Below, one piece after another: positions 46,489 through 57,154 of a stretch of 64,000 nt of DNA. Numbering within the stretch: the stretch's first letter is position 1; each line of letters begins with the position of its first letter. The stretch is from Ramlibacter terrae. GTDB lineage: Bacteria; Pseudomonadota; Gammaproteobacteria; Burkholderiales; Burkholderiaceae_C. The DNA lies in NCBI GenBank assembly GCA_013127575.1, contig CP053418.1:2604001-2668000 (forward strand), read 5' to 3'. Under the pieces are notes generated by a model. That model was not told the origin of the DNA, ran no database searches, and was given only the letters and a program-made list of their open reading frames with translations. Both the position numbers and the translations under genes were made by a program.

Positions 46489-46546
46489 CCCGGCGCCCGC
46501 GGGCGCCGGGAGAAGTCCAGCCCGACCCCTGATCGGGCCTTTTTTT
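46489..46546 (+). terminator. Palindrome plus Rho-independent terminator between livK-like gene and livH
   Basis: A perfect 22-base GC palindrome at 46489-46510 is followed by a second hairpin, GCCCGA-N7-TCGGGC, ending in seven T at 46540-46546. Partial termination here would give more receptor than permease mRNA, a usual arrangement for binding-protein transporters. Confidence 0.85.
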
Positions 46547-46561
46547 GCGAAGCGGAGGACC

Positions 46562-47515
46562 ATGTTTTCGGAGTTCGTCACCATCTCGCTGTTGAACGGC
46601 GTGAGCTACGGCTTGCTGCTGTTCATGCTGAGTTCCGGGCTCACGCTGATCTTCAGCATGATGGGCGTCCTCAACTTCGCCCACACCAGCTTCTACATGC
46701 TGGGCGCCTACCGGCGTACACGATCTCCGGCGTGGTCGGCTTCTGGCCCGCGCTGGTGCTGGCGCCGCTGGTGGTCTTCGCGCTTGGCGCCCTGTTCGAG
46801 CGCTATGCCCTGCGCCGGGTGCACAAGTGGGGCCACGTCCCTGAACTGCTGGTGACCTTCGGCCTGTCGTACCTGATCCTCGAACTGGTGCAGCTGATAT
46901 GGGGCCGCTCCACGGTTCCGTACGGCCTGCCGACCCAGTTGCAGGGCCCGCTGTTCACCCTCTACGGCACGCAATTCCCGAAGTCGCGCTCCTTCATCAT
47001 GCTGGTGGCGCTCGTGATGCTCGCCAGCGTGTGGCTGCTGCTCACGCGCACCCGCATCGGCCTGGTGATCCGGCGGCGCTGACGCATCCCTCGATGGTCG
47101 AAGCGCTCGGCCACAACGTTCCGCGCGTGTTCATGCTGGTCTTCGGCGGCGGCGCCGCGCTGGCCGGCCTGGCCGGCGTGATCGGAGGCAACACCTACGT
47201 GACCGAGCCGGCCATGGCCGCTTCGGTCGGCTCGATCATCTTCGTGGTGGTGGTGGTCGGCGGCATGGGCTCGCTGGCCGGCGCCTTCCTCGCTTCGCTG
47301 CTGATCGGCATCGTGCAGACCTTCGCGGTGGCGCTGGACCATTCGCCGGTGACCCTGCTGCGCTCGATGGGCATCAACATCGAGCAAGGCGAGTTCGGCT
47401 ATCCGCTGCTGTCGCTGACCATCTCACAGGTGGCGCCGATCCTGCCCTACCTGTTCCCCTGGTGCTGATCCTGATCTTCCGGCCCAAGGGCCTGCTCGGA
47501 AAGCGGGAGGACTGA
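46562..47515 (+). CDS. livH: Branched-chain-type ABC transporter permease LivH
   Basis: Inner-membrane permease of about 318 residues with eight or so helices. Family marks: LLNGVSYGLLLFMLSSGLTL near residue 10, MGVLNFAHTSFYMLGAY near 38, and the late VVVVVGGMGSLAGAFLASLL near 225 that contacts the ATPases. Breaks near 46710, 47072 and 47460 split it into four readable pieces; repair restores the ending LILIFRPKGLLGKRED. One base separates its stop from the livM ATG. It pairs with LivM to form the channel. Confidence 0.94.
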
Positions 47516-47516
47516 C

Positions 47517-48815
47517 ATGGGACGCACCTCCACCCATTACGTCTTCAAGCCGCTGAACGTCGCGCGCTACGCGATCTGGTCGCTGTTCGCGCTCGCGCTG
47601 ATCGTCGCGCCGCTGGTGTTCACCAGCAGCCTGGCGCTGACGATGCTCTCGCAGATCGGCTACCTGGTCGTCATCTGCCTGTCGTACAACATCCTGCTGG
47701 GGCAGGGCGGCATGCTGTCCTTCGGCCATGCGGTGTACGTCGGCCTCGGAAGCTTCATCGCCATCCACGCGATGAACATGGCGTCCAAGGGCGCGCTGCC
47801 GGTGCCGCTGGTGCTGATCCCGATCGTCGGCGGCCTCGGCGGCATCTTCTTCGCGGCGCTGTTCGGCTTCGTCACCACCAAGAAGTCGGGCACCACCTTC
47901 GCCATGATCACGCTGGGCATCGGCGAACTCGTCGCCTCGATGGCGCTGATGTTCCCGGGCTTCTTCGGCGGCGAAGGCGGCGTCACCACCAACCGCGTGT
48001 ACGGCAGCGCGCTGTTCGGCATCACCTTCGGCCCGCAGATCCGGTGTACTACCTGATCGCCTTCTACTGCTTCCTCTGCACGGCCGCGATGTACGCCTTC
48101 ACCGGCACGCCGCTGGGACGCATCCTGAACGCCGTGCGCGACAACCCGGAGCGCGTGGAGTTCATCGGCTACAACACGCAGCGCGTGCGCTACATCGCCT
48201 TCATGGTGTCCGGCTTCTTCGCCGGCGTCGGCGGCGGGCTGCGGCGATCAACTTCGAGATCGTCAACGCGGCCGACAGCCTGGCGGCGGCGCGTTCGGGC
48301 GGCTACCTGCTGTTCACTTTCCTCGGCGGCGCCACTTCTTCTTCGGCCCGATCATCGGCGCCGTGCTGCTGGTGTTCGCCTCGATCCTGCTGTCGGAGCT
48401 GAGCAAGGCCTGGCTGCTGTACCGGGCCTGATCTTCCTGTTCATGGTGATGTACGCGCCCGGCGGGGTGGCCAGCCTGATCATGATGAACCTGCGGGTGG
48501 CGGCCTTCGGCAAGCTCAAGACGCTGTGGGTGTCGTACCTGGCGCTGGCGGGCACGGCGCTCGCCGCGATCATCGGCGTGGCGGCGGTCGTCGAAATGAT
48601 CTATCACATCCAGCTGAACGCGGCGCTCGGCCCGGTGGTGCCGTTCATGGGCGCCAAGCTGAACACGCAGTCGCTCGACACCTGGTTCGGCGCGGTGTTC
48701 CTGATGGTCGCGGCCATCGGGCTGTTCGAGGTGACGCGCCGCATGTTCAAGCAGCAGTGGGGCACCATCCGGGGAAGAAATAGAGCGCGAGATCAAGCGC
48801 CGGGAGTCGCTATGA
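47517..48815 (+). CDS. livM: Branched-chain-type ABC transporter permease LivM with C-terminal extension
   Basis: Second permease, about 433 residues. Core features: YNILLGQGGMLSFGHAVYVG near residue 57, LGIGELVASMALMFPGFFGG near 135, RVRYIAFMVSGFFAGVGGGL near 225 and GPIIGAVLLVFASILLSE near 275. After the usual end (VMYAPGGVASLIMMN) there is an extra segment of about 110 residues with two more hydrophobic helices and a charged tail (EEIEREIKRRESL). Breaks lie near 48042, 48245, 48330, 48420 and 48772. The stop overlaps the livG start. Confidence 0.92.
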
Positions 48816-49582
48816 CGTACGCGCTCGAATTGAAGGACCTGCGCAAGAGCTTCGGCCGCACCGACATCATCCGGGGCGTGGACCTGCAGGTGGCGCAAGG
48901 CGAGCGCGTCGGCGTGATCGGGCCCAACGGCGCCGGCAAGTCGACGCTGTTCAACCTGATCAGCGGCCGGCTGGAGCCTTCCAGCGGGCAGGTGCTGCTG
49001 AACGGGCAGCGCATCGACGGCAAGAAGCCGTACGAGATCAACCGGCTGGGCCTCTCGCGCAGCTTCCAGATCACCAACATCTTCCCGCGCCTGAGCGTGT
49101 TCGAGAACCTGCGCTGCGCGGTGCTGTGGAGCCCGGGCTACCGCTACACCTTCCTGCGCTTCCTCTCCAAGCTCGACGACGTCAACCAGCGCGCCGAGGA
49201 GCTGCTGGAGATGATCCACATGGGCAAGAAGCGCGACGTGCTCGCGATGAACCTGACGTATGCGGAACAACGCGCGCTGGAGATCGGCGTCACCATCGCC
49301 GGAGGCGCCAACGTGATCCTGCTGGACGAGCCGACGGCGGGCATGAGCCGCGCCGAGACCAGCCGCTTCATCGAGCTGATCAAGGAAGTGACGGTGGGCA
49401 AGACGCTGCTGACGGTCGAGCACGACATGGGCGTGGTGTTCGGCCTGGCGGACAAGATCGCCGTGGTGGTCTACGGCGAGGTCATCGCTTACGACGAACC
49501 CGAGAAGGTGCGGGCCAGCCAGAAGGTGCAGGAAGCGTACCTCGGCTCCGTGATCGCGGCGCAGCAAGAGGGAGGGCACTGA
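48812..49582 (+). CDS. livG: Branched-chain-type ABC transporter ATPase LivG
   Basis: ATPase subunit of 256 residues, intact frame. Walker A GPNGAGKST near residue 39, Q-loop SRSFQITNIFPRLSVFEN near 88, signature region LTYAEQRALEIG near 150 (the expected LSGGQ-like motif is degenerate, as in many LivG), Walker B NVILLDEPTAGMS near 172 and the switch His in TVEHDMGVVF near 208. It partners LivF. ATG 48812 lies inside the livM stop codon region, and livF starts one base after its stop. Confidence 0.96.
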   Translation: MTYALELKDLRKSFGRTDIIRGVDLQVAQGERVGVIGPNGAGKSTLFNLISGRLEPSSGQVLLNGQRIDGKKPYEINRLGLSRSFQITNIFPRLSVFENLRCAVLWSPGYRYTFLRFLSKLDDVNQRAEELLEMIHMGKKRDVLAMNLTYAEQRALEIGVTIAGGANVILLDEPTAGMSRAETSRFIELIKEVTVGKTLLTVEHDMGVVFGLADKIAVVVYGEVIAYDEPEKVRASQKVQEAYLGSVIAAQQEGGH

Positions 49583-49583
49583 G

Positions 49584-50277
49584 ATGCTCAAGGTCGACAA
49601 CCTGCACGGCTTCTACGGCAAGAGCCACGTCCTGCACGGGGTGCAGTTCGAAGTGGGGCAGGGCGAGATCGTCGCGCTGCTCGGGCGCAACGGCTCCGGC
49701 CGCTCGACCACCGCCAAGGCCGTCATGGGCATGGTGGAGTGCACCGGCAGCGTGACTGGCGCGGGCAGCAGATCCGGGGGCGCAAGCCCTACGAGATCGC
49801 CCACCGGGCATCGGCTACGTGCCCGAGAACCGCGACATCTTTCCCAAGCTCACGGTCTACCAGAACCTGATGCTGGGGCAGAAGAAGTCCGGGCAGAAGG
49901 GGCGCTGGAGCTTCGACGACATGTACCAGATGTTCCCGCGGCTGAAGGAACGCCAGCACACCGAGGCCGGCGTGCTGTCGGGCGGCGAACAGCAGATGCT
50001 GACGCTGTGCCGCACGCTGATGGGGGACCCCGAGCTCATCATCATCGACGAGCCCACCGAAGGCCTTGCGCCCAAGATCGTCGAGCTCGTCGGCGAGTAC
50101 CTCAAGACCCTGAAGTCGCGCGGCGTGTCGGTGCTGCTCATCGAGCAGAAGCTGACCATCGCCATGGCGATCTCGGACCGGGCGCTGGTGATGGGACACG
50201 GCAGCATCGTGTTCCGTGGTACGCCCGACTCGTTACGCGCCGATGCATACATCCGCAAGGAGTGGCTGGAGGTATAA
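49584..50277 (+). CDS. livF: Branched-chain-type ABC transporter ATPase LivF
   Basis: Second ATPase subunit, about 231 residues. HGVQFEVGQGEIVALLGRNG leads into a Walker A reading GRNGSGRSTT near residue 34, with Arg in place of the usual Lys. Signature LSGGEQQMLTLCRTLM near 131, Walker B ELIIIDEPTEGLAP near 155 and the His loop LIEQKLTIAMAISD follow. Two breaks, near 49757 and 49805, interrupt VTWRGQQIRGRKPYEIAHLGIGY. It completes the LivKHMGF cassette; 118 bases then separate it from the hydratase gene. Confidence 0.94.
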
Positions 50278-50348
50278 GCTTCCGGCTGGCCTGTCCCACA
50301 TCGGACAGTGGGTCGTTGCAGTGCAACATGGGCCCTCTACAATCCCGA

Positions 50349-50368
50349 AAAAGAACGACCGTTCTTTT
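50349..50368. promoter_or_regulatory. Perfect 20-base palindrome, candidate TetR-family operator
   Basis: AAAAGAACG-N2-CGTTCTTTT, nine-base perfect arms around a two-base centre, ends 27 bases before the ATG of the hydratase/dehydrogenase gene. The size and GAACG-N2-CGTTC core resemble sites of TetR-family fatty-acid regulators. No regulator gene is in the window. Confidence 0.6.
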
Positions 50369-50395
50369 CCCCTTCATCCTCCCAAGGAAACCAGC

Positions 50396-52494
50396 ATGAC
50401 GGCTGAATACAAGGTGCACGGCGACGTGGCCGTGATCACGATGAACAACCCGCCCGTGAACGGGCTGGGCTACGCCACGCGCACCGCGATCACCGCCGGC
50501 CTCGAGCAGGCCAATGCCGATCCCGCGGTCAAGGCGATCGTCATCACCGGCGCCGGCAAGGCGTTCTCCGGCGGCGCCGACATCAAGGAGTTCGGCACCA
50601 TGAAGGCGACGGCCGAGCCGAACCTGCTGTCCGTCATCCTGGCCTGCGAGAACTCGTCCAAGCCGGTGGTCGCCGCGGTGCATAGCGTCGCCATGGGCGG
50701 CGGCCTCGAGCTGTCCCCGGGCTGCCACTACCGCATCGCCGCGCCGGGCACCAGCGTCGCGCTGCCCGAAGTGAAGCTGGGCCTGATCCCCGGCGCCGGC
50801 GGCACCATGCGCCTGCCGCGCGTGCTGGGCGTCGAGCCCGCGCTCAACATGATCGTCAGCGGCGAACCGGTCAAGAGCGAGATGCTCGCGCAGTTGCCCG
50901 GCCAGAAGCTGTTCGACAAGATGGCAACGTCGGCCGAATCGCTGATGGAAGAGGCGCTGGCCTTCGCCCGCTCCGTCGCCGACACGCGTCCGCTGCCGCT
51001 GGTGCGCAACCTGCCCAGCAAGCATCCGATGGGCGACGCCTACTTCCAGTTCGCGCGCAACATGGTCAAGGGCATGGCCAAGAACTTCCCGGCCCCGGCG
51101 AAGTGCGTCGATGCGGTCGAAGCCTCGACCAAGATGAAGTTCGACGACGGCATGCGCCACGAGCGCGAGATCTTCACCGCGCTGATGTTCACGCCGGAAT
51201 CGCGCGCGCTGCGCCACCTGTTCGTCGCCGAACGCGCGGCCCAAGATCGCCGACGTGCCGGAAGACACGAAGCAGCGCGAGATCCAGTCGGTGGCCGTGA
51301 TCGGCGCCGGCACGATGGGCGGCGGCATCTCCATGAACTTCCTGAACGCCGGCATCCCGGTGATCATCCTCGAGATGAAGCAGGAAGCGCTGGACCGCGG
51401 CGTTGCCACGATCCGCAAGAACTACGAGTCGCAGGTCAAGCGCGGCAAGCTGAAGCAGGACAAGTACGACCAGCGCATGGCGCTGTTGAAGACCACGCTC
51501 TCGTACGACGAGATCGGCCAAAGCCGACCTGGTCATCGAAGCCGTGTTCGAGGAGATGGGCGTCAAGCAGAAGGTCTTCGAGAAGCTCGACGAGGTGATG
51601 AAGAAGGGCGCGATCCTCGCGTCCAACACGTCGACCCTCGACGTCGACAAGATCGCCGCGTTCACCAAGCGTCCCGAAGACGTCGTCGGCCTGCACTTCT
51701 TCAGCCCGGCCAACGTGATGAAGCTGCTGGAAGTGGTGCGCGGCGCGAAGACGGGGAAGGACGTGATGGCCACCGTGATGTCGCTGGCCAAGAAGATCAG
51801 GAAGACGGCCGTCGTGTCGGGCGTCACGGACGGCTTCATCGGCAACCGCATGATCGAGCAGTACAGCCGCCAGGCCGGCTTCCTGCTGGACGAGGGCGCC
51901 ACGCCGCAGCAGGTCGACCGCGCCATGGAGAAGTTCGGCATGGCCATGGGCCCGTTCCGCATGGGTGACCTGGCCGGCAACGACATCGGCTGGGCGATCC
52001 GCAAGCGCCGCGCCGCCGAGCGGCCCAACATGCTGTACAGCCGCAGCGCGGACAAGCTGTGCGAGCTGGGCCGCTTCGGCCAGAAGACCGGAGCGGGCTG
52101 GTACGACTACCAGCAGGGCAAGCGCGACGCGATCCCGTCCAAGCTGGTCGAGGACATGATCGTGGAACACCGCAAGTCGCTGGGCATCACGCCGCGCAAG
52201 ATCTCCGACGAGGAGATCGTGCAGCGCCTGGTGTTCGCGCTGGTCAACGAAGGCGCGCACATCCCGGAAGAGGGCATCGCCGCCCGTGCCAGCGACATCG
52301 ACATGGTCTACATCACGGGCTACGGCTTCCCCATCCACCGTGGCGGCCCGATGCTGTACGCGGACCAGGTCGGCCTGTTCAACGTGGTGCAGGCGATGAA
52401 GCGCTTCCAGCAGAACCCGCACGACGACGCGAAGTTCTGGGAGCCGGCGCCGATGCTGGCGCGCTCGGCGACCGAAGGCAAAGCCTTCAACTGA
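50396..52494 (+). CDS. Fused enoyl-CoA hydratase / 3-hydroxyacyl-CoA dehydrogenase (FadB/FadJ-like)
   Basis: Bifunctional beta-oxidation enzyme of about 699 residues. The N-terminal crotonase domain has MNNPPVNGLGYATR near residue 15, the oxyanion segment GKAFSGGADIKEFG near 55 and PEVKLGLIPGAGGTMRLPR near 123. The NAD-binding domain starts with VAVIGAGTMGGGISMNFL near 302 and includes ASNTSTLDVDKIAAF and RPEDVVGLHFFSPANVMKLLE with the catalytic His near 435; the C-terminal domain carries NDIGWAIRKRR and YGFPIHRGGPM. Breaks lie near 51245 and 51522. It acts with the thiolase and acyl-CoA dehydrogenases downstream. Confidence 0.95.
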
Positions 52495-52505
52495 CGGCCG
52501 CATCG

Positions 52506-53977
52506 ATGGTCAAGCGCATCCTGCTGGCGGTGTCGGGGCTCGTGCTGCTGCTCGTGGCGGCGGTGGCCGTGAACACGCTGCGGCACGGATCGCGCCAGTC
52601 GAAGTCGCCCCGGCGCCGCCGCTGGCCATCGATGCCGATGCGGTGGCCGACAAGCTGGCGGGCACGATCCGGTTCCAGACGATCACCAGCCGTGACGAGC
52701 CGGCGCTGAACGAAGGCGAGTTCCGCAAGCTGCACGCGTACGGAGCAGCGCTTCCCGCTCGTGCACGCGAAGCTGAAGCGCGAGTTCGTCGGCGGCCTGA
52801 GCCTGCTCTACACACGGCCCGGCAGCGACGCGCAGGCCAAACCCATCGCGCTGATGGCGCACCACGACGTGGCGCCGATCGCGTCCGGCACCGAAGACCG
52901 CTGGCAGGTGCCGCCGTTCGCCGGCGTCGTCAAGGACGGCTACGTCTGGGGCCGCGGCGCCGGGACGACAAGGGCAACCTCGTCGCCCAGCTCGAGGCCG
53001 TGGAGATGTTGCTGGCGAGCGGCTTCCAGCCGAAGCAGACCGTGTACATCGTCTCCGGCGCCGACGAGGAAGTGGCGGGCCTGCGCGGGGCCGCGCAGAT
53101 CGTGAAGCTGTTGCAGGAGCGCAAGGTGCGGCTCGACTTCGTGATCGACGAAGGCCTCGTGCTCACCGAAGGCGTGGTTCCCGGCGTCGCCGCCCCGGCC
53201 GCACTGGTCGGCGTGGCGGAGAAGGGCTACGTCACCGTGCAACTGAAGGTGGCGACGGCGCCCGGCCATGGCTCCATGCCGCCGGCGCCCGGCACTTCGG
53301 CCATCGCCGTCATGAGCGCGGCGCTGAAGCGGATCGACGACGAGCAGTTCCCGGCGGCGCTCAAGGGCGTGGCGCGCGAACTGTTCTCCACGCTGGCGCC
53401 CGAGATGAAGGGCATGCAGCGGGTGGCGCTGTCGAACCTGTGGCTCTTCGGGCCGCTGGTGGAGGCGCAGCTGGCGAAGGCGCCGAGCACGAACGCGATG
53501 ATGCGCACGACGACGGCGCTGACCATCGTCAATGCCGGCAACAAGGCCAACGTGGTGCCCGGCCAGGCCGAAGCCACGCTCGACTTCCGCATCCTGCCGG
53601 GCGACACCCGCGCGTCGGTGCTGCAGCACGTGCGCGACAAGGTCGGCCCGAACGTCGAGGTCAAGGCCGTGGGCGGCTCGACCGAGCCGACGCCGATCAC
53701 CTCCACCGACACCGCCTCGTACCAGCTCATGGAGCGCACGCTGCGGTCCGTCTTCCCCGGCACGGTCGTGGCTCCGGCCTTGTACATCGCCGGTTCCGAT
53801 TCGCAGCATTTCGTGCCGATCGCCGACAGCATCTACCGCTTCTCGCCGGTGCGGGCCAAGCCCGAAGACCTGCCGCGCCTGCACGGCACCAACGAGCGGC
53901 TGGCCGTGGCGAACCTCGCCGAGCTCGTGCGCTTCTATCACCAGCTGCTGCGCAACCTCAATGCGCCGGCTCCCTGA
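52506..53977 (+). CDS. Membrane-anchored M20 amidohydrolase, PM20D1/carboxypeptidase-S-like
   Basis: Zinc hydrolase of about 491 residues with an N-terminal signal anchor (ILLAVSGLVLLLVAAVAVN). Metal motifs: LMAHHDVAP near residue 116, GRGAWDDKGN near 150 and SGADEEVAGLRGA near 182. The dimerisation domain has PGHGSMPPAPGTSA near 255, and the stretch TTTALTIVNAGNKANVVPG near 340 resembles the PM20D1/CPS1 group. PM20D1 hydrolyses and forms N-fatty-acyl amino acids; that activity here is inference. Breaks lie near 52590, 52745 and 52965. It starts 11 bases after the hydratase gene and precedes thiolase. Confidence 0.88.
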
Positions 53978-54009
53978 GTTTTTCCAGAACCCCTGAAGAA
54001 AGGCCTCCC

Positions 54010-55187
54010 ATGACCAACGCCGTCATCGTCTCCACCGCCCGTACGCCGCTGGCCAAGAGCTGGAAAGGCGCCTTCAACATGACCCACGGCGCCACGCTCG
54101 GCGGCCACGCCGTCAAGCACGCCGTGCAGCGCGCCGGCATCCCTGCGGACGCCATCGAAGACGTCATCATGGGCTGCGCCAACCCCGAAGGCGCGACCGG
54201 CGCCAACATCGCGCGCCAGATCGCGCTGATGGCCGACAGACCTGCCGATCTCGGTGTCGGGCATGACGGTCAACCGCTTCTGCTCGTCGGGCCTGCAGAC
54301 CATCGCCATGGCGGCGCAGCGCGTGATCGCCGGCGAGGGCGAGGTCTACGTGGCCGGCGGCGTCGAGAGCATCTCCTGCGTGCAGCAGGAAATGAACCAG
54401 CACATGCTGCGCGACCGGCCTGGACAAGAAGAAGCCCGAGATCTACTGGTCGATGCTGCAGACCGCGGAGCAGGTGGCCAAGCGCTACAACATCGGCCGC
54501 GACGCCATGGACGAATACGGCGCGGCCAGCCAGCAGAAGGCCTGTGCCGCCCAGGCCGAAGGCAAGTTCAACGACGAGATCGCCCCGATCACGGTCAAGG
54601 CCGGCGTCGCCGACGCCGTGATGGGCCTGATCACGAAGGACGTGACCATCAGCAAGGATGAAGGCCTGCGCGAAGGCACTACCAAGGAAGGCATCAGCGG
54701 CATCAAGCCGGCGCTGCCCGGCGGCGTGATCACGGCCGGCAATGCCAGCCAGTTCTCCGACGGCGCGGGCGCCTGCGTCGTGGTGAGCGAGGAGTACGCG
54801 AGCCGCAACAACCTCAAGCCCATGGGCCGCTTCCTCGGCTTCGCGGTGGCAGGTTGCGAGCCCGACGAGATGGGCATCGGCCCCGTCTTCGCCGTGCCGA
54901 AGGTGCTCAAGAAGCTCGGCCTGACGGTGCAGGACATCGACCTGTGGGAGCTGAACGAAGCCTTCGCCGTGCAGGTCATGTACTGCCGCGACAAGCTGGG
55001 CATCCCGGGCGACCGCCTCAACGTCAACGGCGGCGCCATCGCCGTCGGCCACCCCTATGGCGTGTCGGGCCAGCGCCTGACCGGCCACGCGCTGATCGAA
55101 GGCAAGCGCCGCGGGGCGAAGCGGGTGGTCGTCACGATGTGCATCGGGGGTGGCATGGGGGCGGCTGGGGTGTTCGAGGTCCTGTGA
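54010..55187 (+). CDS. Acetyl-CoA C-acyltransferase (thiolase)
   Basis: Beta-ketothiolase of about 392 residues, last step of the beta-oxidation cycle. The nucleophilic Cys is in [14 protein letters not shown] near residue 90. The later catalytic motifs are [18 protein letters not shown] near 318, [18 protein letters not shown] with His near 345, and [13 protein letters not shown] with Cys near 378. FadA-like segments [16 protein letters not shown] and [16 protein letters not shown] are present. Breaks lie near 54242 and 54420. Repeat copy C follows its stop by 20 bases. Confidence 0.96.
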
Positions 55188-55206
55188 GGCCGCTGTCAGG
55201 AAGCCC

Positions 55207-55307
55207 TTGAACGCAGAGGGCGCAGAGGATTCGCAGAAATCGCAGAAGGACTTCCAGAAGGATTTTTTTGCGTTTTCTGCGCCCTCTCTGCGCCCTCTGC
55301 GTTCCAA
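55207..55307. repeat. Inverted-repeat element, copy C of three
   Basis: Left arm TTGAACGCAGAGGGCG, right arm ending CTCTGCGTTCCAA, with inner ATTCGCAGAA and TTTTCTGCG units; seven T in the loop. It lies between the thiolase stop and the acyl-CoA dehydrogenase start, in the same orientation class as copy B. Confidence 0.85.
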
Positions 55308-55325
55308 TGCATTTGGTATTCAAGC

Positions 55326-57154
55326 ATGTCCTCCCTGCGCCCCACCCTCGACTTCCTCCTGTACGACTGGCTGCGGGCTGATGGCCTGAGCGCGAGGGAG
55401 CGCTTCGCCGACCACGCGCGCGAAACCTTCGACGCGGTGCTCGACACCTGCGAGCGGATCGCGCGGGAGAAGTACGCGCCCTTCAACCGGCTGGTCGACA
55501 CCGAGGAGCCTCGCTTCGACGGCGAGAAGGTGATCCTGCCGCAGGCCACGCACGACGCGCACCGCGCTTACGTGGCCTCCGGGATGATCAGCGCCGCGCA
55601 GGACTACGAGGAGGGCGGCATGCAGCTGCCCTACACGATCGAGGCCGCCGCGGGCACGTTCTTCGCCACCGCTTCGGTCAGCATCGGCTCGAGCCTGCTG
55701 ACGAAGGGCAACGCCAACCTGCTGATGGTGCACGGCACCGAAGCGCAGAAGGCCGTCTTCGCCCGCCATGAATTCGCCGGACGTTTCTCCGGGACGATGT
55801 GCCTGTCGGAACCGCAGGCCGGCTCCTCGCTCTCGGACATCACGACCCGGGCGTCGCCCGACGGTGACGATTTCCAGGACGATCCGCTCGGCCCGCGCTA
55901 CCGCCTCAAGGGCAACAAGATGTGGATCTCGGCGGGCGAGCACGAGCTGGCCGAGAACATCGTCCACCTGGTGCTGGCCAAGATCCCGGGGCCGGACGGC
56001 AAGCTGGTCCCCGGCACGCGCGGCATCTCGCTGTTCATCGTGCCGAAGAAGCTGGTCGACACCGAAGGCGCCCTCACGGGTGAACGCAACGACGTCGCAT
56101 TGGCGGGCCTGAACCACAAGCTGGGCTGGCGCGGCACCACCAACACGCTGCTGAATTTCGGCGAAGGCAAATACCCCGTGCGCGGTGGCGCGGGCGCCAT
56201 CGGCTACTTGGTGGGCAAGCCGCACGAAGGCTTGCGCTGCATGTTCCACATGATGAACGAGGCGCGCATCGGCATCGGCACGGCCGCGACTTCGCTGGGG
56301 CTCGCCGGTTACTACGCATCGCTCGACTACGCGAAGAACCGTCCGCAGGGCCGCCCTGTCGGCCCGGCCGGCAAGGACCCCGCGCAGCAGCAGGTCCGCA
56401 TCATCGAACACGCCGACGTCAAGCGCATGCTGCTGGCGCAGAAGTCGTACTGCGAAGGCGCGCTGGCGCTGCTGCTGTACTGCGCGCGGCTGGTCGACGA
56501 ACAGAAGACCGGCGACGCGCAAGCCGCCGACGACGCCCGACTCTTGCTCGAGGTGTTGACGCCCGTCGCCAAGAGCTGGCCCAGCGAGTTCTGCCGGAGG
56601 CGAACTCGCTGGCCATCCAGTGCACGGCGGCTACGGCTACACGCGCGACTTTCCCGTGGAGCAGTATTGGCGCGACAACCGCCTGAACATGATCCACGAA
56701 GGCACGCACGGCATCCAGGCGGCCGACCTGCTGGGGCGCAAGGTGGTGATGGAAGGCGGCAAGGGCCTGCAACTCCCGGCAGCGCGCATCAACGCCACGA
56801 TCGAGCGCGCGATCCAGCAGCCGCACGGCCGAGCACGCCAATGCGCTGGGCCTGGGCGCTGCGCTGCAGCGCGTCGGCGCGGCGACCAAGGCGGCGTGGG
56901 CGACGGGCGATGCGGGCGAAGCGCTGGCCAACGCGGTCCCGTACATGCAGGCCTTCGGCCACCTGGTGATCGCGTGGGCCTGGCTCGACGTGCTGCTGGT
57001 GGTGCCCGCCGATGCGGCGCGCCCCGCCGACGAGGGCCGCGTGCGCGCGGCCCGCTACTTCTTCCATTACGAACTGCCAAAGATCCCCGCCTGGCTGCGG
57101 GTGGTGGAGACGCGCGATCCCACCTGCGCGGACATGCCGGAGGAGGCGTTTTGA
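55326..57154 (+). CDS. Acyl-CoA dehydrogenase, long form with C-terminal domain
   Basis: FAD flavoenzyme of about 609 residues that introduces the alpha-beta double bond in acyl-CoA. FAD/substrate motifs: GTMCLSEPQAGSSLSDI near residue 157, GNKMWISAGEHE near 197, FHMMNEARIGIG near 308 and HGGYGYTRDFPVEQYWRDN near 435. The C-terminal 120 residues (HANALGLGAALQRVGAATKA) form the extra domain seen in the long, approximately 600-residue subfamily. Breaks lie near 56595, 56613 and 56830. The following small gene starts inside its stop codon. Confidence 0.95.
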
